Of a DNA stretch of 64,000 nucleotides, positions 60,840-64,000 are shown in pieces (within the stretch, counting starts at the first letter, position 1; every line of letters begins with the position of its first letter). The notes under the pieces are model-generated. The model had not been told where the DNA came from, searched no databases, and saw only the letters and a program-made list of their open reading frames with translations. Both the position numbers and the translations under genes were made by a program. Origin of the DNA: Polaribacter tangerinus (lineage in GTDB: Bacteria; Bacteroidota; Bacteroidia; Flavobacteriales; Flavobacteriaceae); contig NZ_CP150668.1 in the NCBI RefSeq assembly GCF_038024095.1, positions 1,736,001-1,800,000 on the forward strand. The letters are read 5' to 3'.

Positions 60840-62057
60840 ATGATGATTTCAGTAGACAAAGCAACACAAATAGTAATAAGCAACTCTCAGTATTTTGGAG
60901 AAGAAGTCATTCCGTTTTTAAAATCTACACAAAGAGTTTTAAAAGAGCCAATTACTGCAGATAGAGATTTTCCTCCTTTCGATAGGGTTTCTATGGATGG
61001 AATTGCAATTAGCTATAATGCTTTTAAAAAAGGACAAAGAGCTTTTGAAATAGAAGGAATTCAGGCCGCTGGAAGTACACAAATCTCCATGACAAATTCT
61101 GCACATTGTATTGAAGTAATGACGGGAGCTATTTTACCAAAAAATACAGACACCGTAATTCGTTACGAAGATATTTCTATTCAAAATAATACAGCTACAG
61201 TATTAATTGCGAATGTAAATAAATGTCAGAATGTTCATAGTAAAGGAAAAGATGGTAAAAAGCACACACAATTAGTAGCTCCTAATACCATTATTTCTGC
61301 TGCAGAAATAGGAGTGTTAGCCACCGTTGGTAAAGTATTAGTAAAAGTTGCAAAACAACCAAAAGTAATGGTAATTTCTACAGGAGACGAGCTGGTTTCT
61401 GTAGCAGACTCTCCTTTAAAACACCAAATTAGAAGATCTAATGTTTTTACCATTGTTTCGTTGCTAGAAAGAATAAAAATTCCGGTAGAAACTGCACATA
61501 TTAAAGATGATAAATTACTTTTAAAAGAAGCTGTTAAAAACTATCTAAAACAATACGATGTATTGCTTTTTAGTGGAGCTGTTAGTAAAGGTAAGTTTGA
61601 TTTTTTACCAGAGATTTTAGAAGAATTAGGTGTCGAAAAAAAGTTTCATAGAGTAGCACAAAGACCAGGAAAACCATTTTGGTTTGGCGTTTCTGATAGT
61701 AATAAACACCCAAACAACAACAATAATACTGTTGTATTTGGGTTTCCGGGTAACCCAGTTTCTACTTTTGTGAATTGTTTGGTGTATTTTTATCCTTGGT
61801 ATTACAAATCTTTAGGATTAGAATTAAAGGAGGAAACTGCAATTTTAGCAAAAGATGTAACTTTTAAACCAACATTAACTTATTTTTTACAAGTAACCTT
61901 AACGAGTAAGTTTGGACATTTAGTAGCTACTCCAATTGACGGAAATGGCTCAGGAGATTTGGTAAGTTTGGTACATGCAAATGCTTTTATAGAGCTACCA
62001 GCCAATAAAGTTGAATTTAAATCTGGCGAGGTTTTTAAAATATTTAGATATAGATAA
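60840..62057 (+). CDS. moeA: Molybdopterin molybdenumtransferase
   Basis: This is a MoeA of 405 residues. The start (ATG 60840 or the next ATG at 60843) gives MISVDKA. Recognisable are DRVSMDGIAI, EVMTGAILPKNTDTVIRYED, VMVISTGDELV, the MPT-binding SGAVSKGKFDFL, RPGKPFWFG and FGFPGNPVSTFV. It inserts molybdate into adenylylated molybdopterin. The stop shares one base with the moaC start (TAATG). Confidence 0.96.
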   Translation: MMISVDKATQIVISNSQYFGEEVIPFLKSTQRVLKEPITADRDFPPFDRVSMDGIAISYNAFKKGQRAFEIEGIQAAGSTQISMTNSAHCIEVMTGAILPKNTDTVIRYEDISIQNNTATVLIANVNKCQNVHSKGKDGKKHTQLVAPNTIISAAEIGVLATVGKVLVKVAKQPKVMVISTGDELVSVADSPLKHQIRRSNVFTIVSLLERIKIPVETAHIKDDKLLLKEAVKNYLKQYDVLLFSGAVSKGKFDFLPEILEELGVEKKFHRVAQRPGKPFWFGVSDSNKHPNNNNNTVVFGFPGNPVSTFVNCLVYFYPWYYKSLGLELKEETAILAKDVTFKPTLTYFLQVTLTSKFGHLVATPIDGNGSGDLVSLVHANAFIELPANKVEFKSGEVFKIFRYR

Positions 62058-62533
62058 TGAGTAATTTTACACACATCGATAAAAACGGAAACCCTAAAAT
62101 GGTAGATGTTTCGGTAAAAAAGACAACTAAAAGAACTGCTATTGCTAAGGCTTCTATGTTTTTAGGGGAAGAGATTATTTCTAATTTCTCAGAAAATGAA
62201 CTCTACACCAAAAAAGGTCCTGTTTTTCAGACTGCAATTATTGCAGGAATTCAGGCTGTAAAAAAAACATCGTCTTTAATTCCGATGTGCCACCCATTAT
62301 TAATAAATGGAGTAAATGTGCAAATTGAGGTAGTTGACAGTGAGAATATTAATGTTTTTTGTAAAGTAACTATCGAAGGAAAAACAGGAGTAGAAATGGA
62401 AGCCTTAACGGGTGTAAATATTGCTTGTTTAACCATTTATGATATGTGTAAAAGTAGGAGTCAAAAAATGATAATTAAAGAAATTAAGTTGGTGGAAAAA
62501 ACAGGAGGAAAATCAGATTTTAAAAGCAATTAA
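62057..62533 (+). CDS. moaC: Cyclic pyranopterin monophosphate synthase
   Basis: The protein has 158 residues with all MoaC segments: MVDVSVKKTTKRTAIAKASM, KGPVFQTAIIAGIQAVKKT, SLIPMCHPLL, and the catalytic KTGVEMEALTGVNIACLTIYDMCKS. MoaC acts after MoaA to form cyclic pyranopterin monophosphate. Its start overlaps moeA by one base. moaD, moaE and moeB are not in this window. Confidence 0.97.
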   Translation: MSNFTHIDKNGNPKMVDVSVKKTTKRTAIAKASMFLGEEIISNFSENELYTKKGPVFQTAIIAGIQAVKKTSSLIPMCHPLLINGVNVQIEVVDSENINVFCKVTIEGKTGVEMEALTGVNIACLTIYDMCKSRSQKMIIKEIKLVEKTGGKSDFKSN

Positions 62534-62571
62534 ATTTCGTTTTAAATTTATATTCACAATAAGTTACTTAT

Positions 62572-63681
62572 ATGAAAAAGCATCAAAAACACACTAATTT
62601 AGAAAAAAGGCATATCGATAATTTTGCTCCAAATGAATTTGCTTTTTTAGGTGCTAATTGCAGTGTTATTTCCGATGTAGTTTCGCAAATCTCTCAAACA
62701 TTATCTTCCTATAAATTAGCTTATTTCGATGCATCTCATGCAACTGAAGTAGAAAAAAATTATTTTTCTAAATATGTGTATCATCACCAAGGAAACGTCG
62801 AAATTCAAACAACTGGTGCTGTAAATAAATTTGAACAGCGTTTGCAATTTGCACAATATGATGCTGTTTTTATCAATGGAAATCATTACGAAGGTGCTAA
62901 GCAAATTTTAATTTTAGATGCTAAAAAAGAAGCCTCTGTTTTAAAACGAATATCGCAATTAAGTAACATTCAGTTTATAATAAAGTTAGAAGAAAAAACT
63001 CCTATTTTCGATTTTTTATTAGAAAAGTATCCGAATTTAAAAAACAAAAATTGTTATTCTATTCATGATATAGATAAAATTTCGACTCATATAAACACAT
63101 TGATTAAAGAAAAAACACCCAATACAAAAGGGTTGGTTTTAGTGGGTGGTAAAAGTACAAGAATGGGAACTGATAAGGCTTTATTAGATTATTACGGAGT
63201 TTCTCAAAAAGAATTTGCGAGTAAATTATTAGAAAAAAATGGAGTTCCAACTTTTTATGGTGTTAGTGCAAAAACAACTGAGGCAAAAGAAATACCAGAT
63301 GTTTTCTTAAACTTAGGTCCGTTTGGTAGTATTTGCTCAGCTTTTCAGAAAGACCCAAATTCTGCTTGGTTGGTGCTCGCAACAGATGTACCTTTTGTAG
63401 ATGATTTGCTGATAAAAAAATTATTACATCATAGAAACAGTAGCAAAGTAGCAACAGCAATTAAAGGAATAGATAATCAATTTCCAGAGCCATTAATTAC
63501 TATTTACGAACCCAAAGCCTATCCAATTTTACTTCAATATTTGGCAATGGGATATTCTTGTCCGAGAAAAATGCTTATCAACTCTGATGTAGAAATTGTA
63601 GAAGTAGCAAACCATTTTATAAGAAATATAAATACCCCCGAAGAGTTTGAGAAAGCAAAAAAGGAAATTAAAGGAAAGTAA
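62572..63681 (+). CDS. mobA: Molybdenum cofactor guanylyltransferase-like, with degenerate MobB-like N-terminus
   Basis: The protein has 369 residues. The C-terminal ~185 residues are MobA-like NTP transferase: LVLVGGKSTRMGTDKALLDYYG, then LGPFGSICSAFQKDP and VLATDVPFVDDLL. It would attach GMP to molybdopterin to make the bis-MGD-type cofactor. The first ~185 residues look like MobB but the P-loop has gone: NEFAFLGANCSVISDVVSQISQ occupies the position where GxxxxGKT would be expected. Nearly all MobA proteins lack this part, so the fusion is noteworthy. It is the last gene of the series from waaA and lies 9 bases from the convergent holB. Confidence 0.88.
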   Translation: MKKHQKHTNLEKRHIDNFAPNEFAFLGANCSVISDVVSQISQTLSSYKLAYFDASHATEVEKNYFSKYVYHHQGNVEIQTTGAVNKFEQRLQFAQYDAVFINGNHYEGAKQILILDAKKEASVLKRISQLSNIQFIIKLEEKTPIFDFLLEKYPNLKNKNCYSIHDIDKISTHINTLIKEKTPNTKGLVLVGGKSTRMGTDKALLDYYGVSQKEFASKLLEKNGVPTFYGVSAKTTEAKEIPDVFLNLGPFGSICSAFQKDPNSAWLVLATDVPFVDDLLIKKLLHHRNSSKVATAIKGIDNQFPEPLITIYEPKAYPILLQYLAMGYSCPRKMLINSDVEIVEVANHFIRNINTPEEFEKAKKEIKGK

Positions 63682-63690
63682 TATTTCTTT

Positions 63691-64000
63691 TTAAAGAGTA
63701 ACTTCTTTTTTATGAAGAAAACGAGTTAATTTCATAGAGGCATCTAATAAAATTACTTTTGCATTTCCGTTTCTTTCTATATGATAAATTGCAGTATTTA
63801 ACTCTTTTTCTATGTCTATAATATTACCACCATGAATAAAAGGAGCAAATTTAGAAAGTTCGAACTTAGTTTTCGTTTCCATAAATACTAGTTGCTCGCT
63901 TTTGTAGTTTAGTAGCATTGCTTGTCTAAAAAATTGCAAACAATATTCTAAAAAACGTTTTTGAGTTTCTCTACCAGATTTCGCAATAGTGTCTGACCAC
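63691..64000 (-). CDS. holB: DNA polymerase III delta-prime subunit, C-terminal part (continues past window edge)
   Basis: On the minus strand the frame is open to the right edge and ends at 63691. The visible ~103 residues read WSDTIAKSGRETQKRFLEYC, then FFRQAMLLNYKSEQLVFME, FAPFIHGGNIIDIEKEL, and NTAIYHIERNGNAKVILLDA, ending RFLHKKEVTL. I recognise these as the C-terminal domain of flavobacterial HolB (clamp-loader delta-prime). A formal start at 63939 is internal. The N-terminal ATPase part lies outside the window, so the gene call rests on the C-terminal pattern. Confidence 0.85.
   Translation of the reverse strand, partial: WSDTIAKSGRETQKRFLEYCLQFFRQAMLLNYKSEQLVFMETKTKFELSKFAPFIHGGNIIDIEKELNTAIYHIERNGNAKVILLDASMKLTRFLHKKEVTL

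Noticed and set aside
1..64000. tRNA, rRNA, phage, insertion sequence or att site
   Set aside because: I looked through all gaps and found no cloverleaf, no rRNA segments, no transposase or integrase genes and no terminal repeats.

Overview
The window is a chromosomal stretch of an AT-rich member of the Flavobacteriaceae, probably a marine Polaribacter/Tenacibaculum-like organism. The case rests on several independent signs: a type IX secretion (T9SS) sorting tail on a giant surface protein, Bacteroidetes promoters (TTTG...TAnnTTTG), a CarboxypepD-regulatory-domain TonB receptor, Bacteroidetes-style LeuRS and IleRS, and many small families (DUF2911, DUF4230, the 'YDIWYVDYHRT' lipoprotein, short Ssb) typical of this family. 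I see no rRNA, tRNA, CRISPR, phage or insertion sequence; this is core genome with a few unusual loci.

Layout. 1-11910: a giant (>3,900 residue) thrombospondin-type-3-repeat cell-surface protein, cut by the left window edge and broken by an apparent one-base deletion in a T-run near 480; it contains a recent 999-bp tandem duplication. 12-16 kb: a mostly minus-strand block (SDR oxidoreductase, two lipoproteins, tail-less Ssb, CBS protein) with one plus-strand zinc-ribbon gene. 16-22 kb: M28 peptidase, a feoA-feoB-FeoB-associated Cys-rich operon behind a perfect palindromic operator, and a DUF2911 protein. 22-30 kb: LeuRS carrying an inserted DUF559 nuclease-like domain, an NtrY-like histidine kinase, a crotonase, an AraC regulator. 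30-42 kb: HD hydrolase, bacilliredoxin, TerB/J-domain protein, IleRS of the GxHH type, DksA-like protein, LspA, UvrC, patatin/barrel protein.

42.5-51.5 kb is the most interesting functional cluster: a PiT phosphate transporter with PhoU-like tail and an OprO/OprP-like porin (minus strand), divergent from a TonB receptor and a duplicated beta-helix lipoprotein (plus strand). Two promoters on the plus side carry arrays of 11-bp-phased TAA half-sites placed identically (25 bp from half-site start to the -7 element). That geometry suits a PhoB/OmpR-type regulator and points to an unrecognised outer-membrane phosphate (or organophosphate) uptake pair.

51.5-64 kb: metal-binding lipoprotein, EamA exporter, an M16 protease pair (active plus inactive), L21 with a SAP/Rho-N-like tail plus L27, and a tightly packed run from waaA through a split YeeE/YedE transporter into molybdenum cofactor genes (moaA, moeA, moaC, mobA). 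It ends convergently on a partial holB at the right edge.
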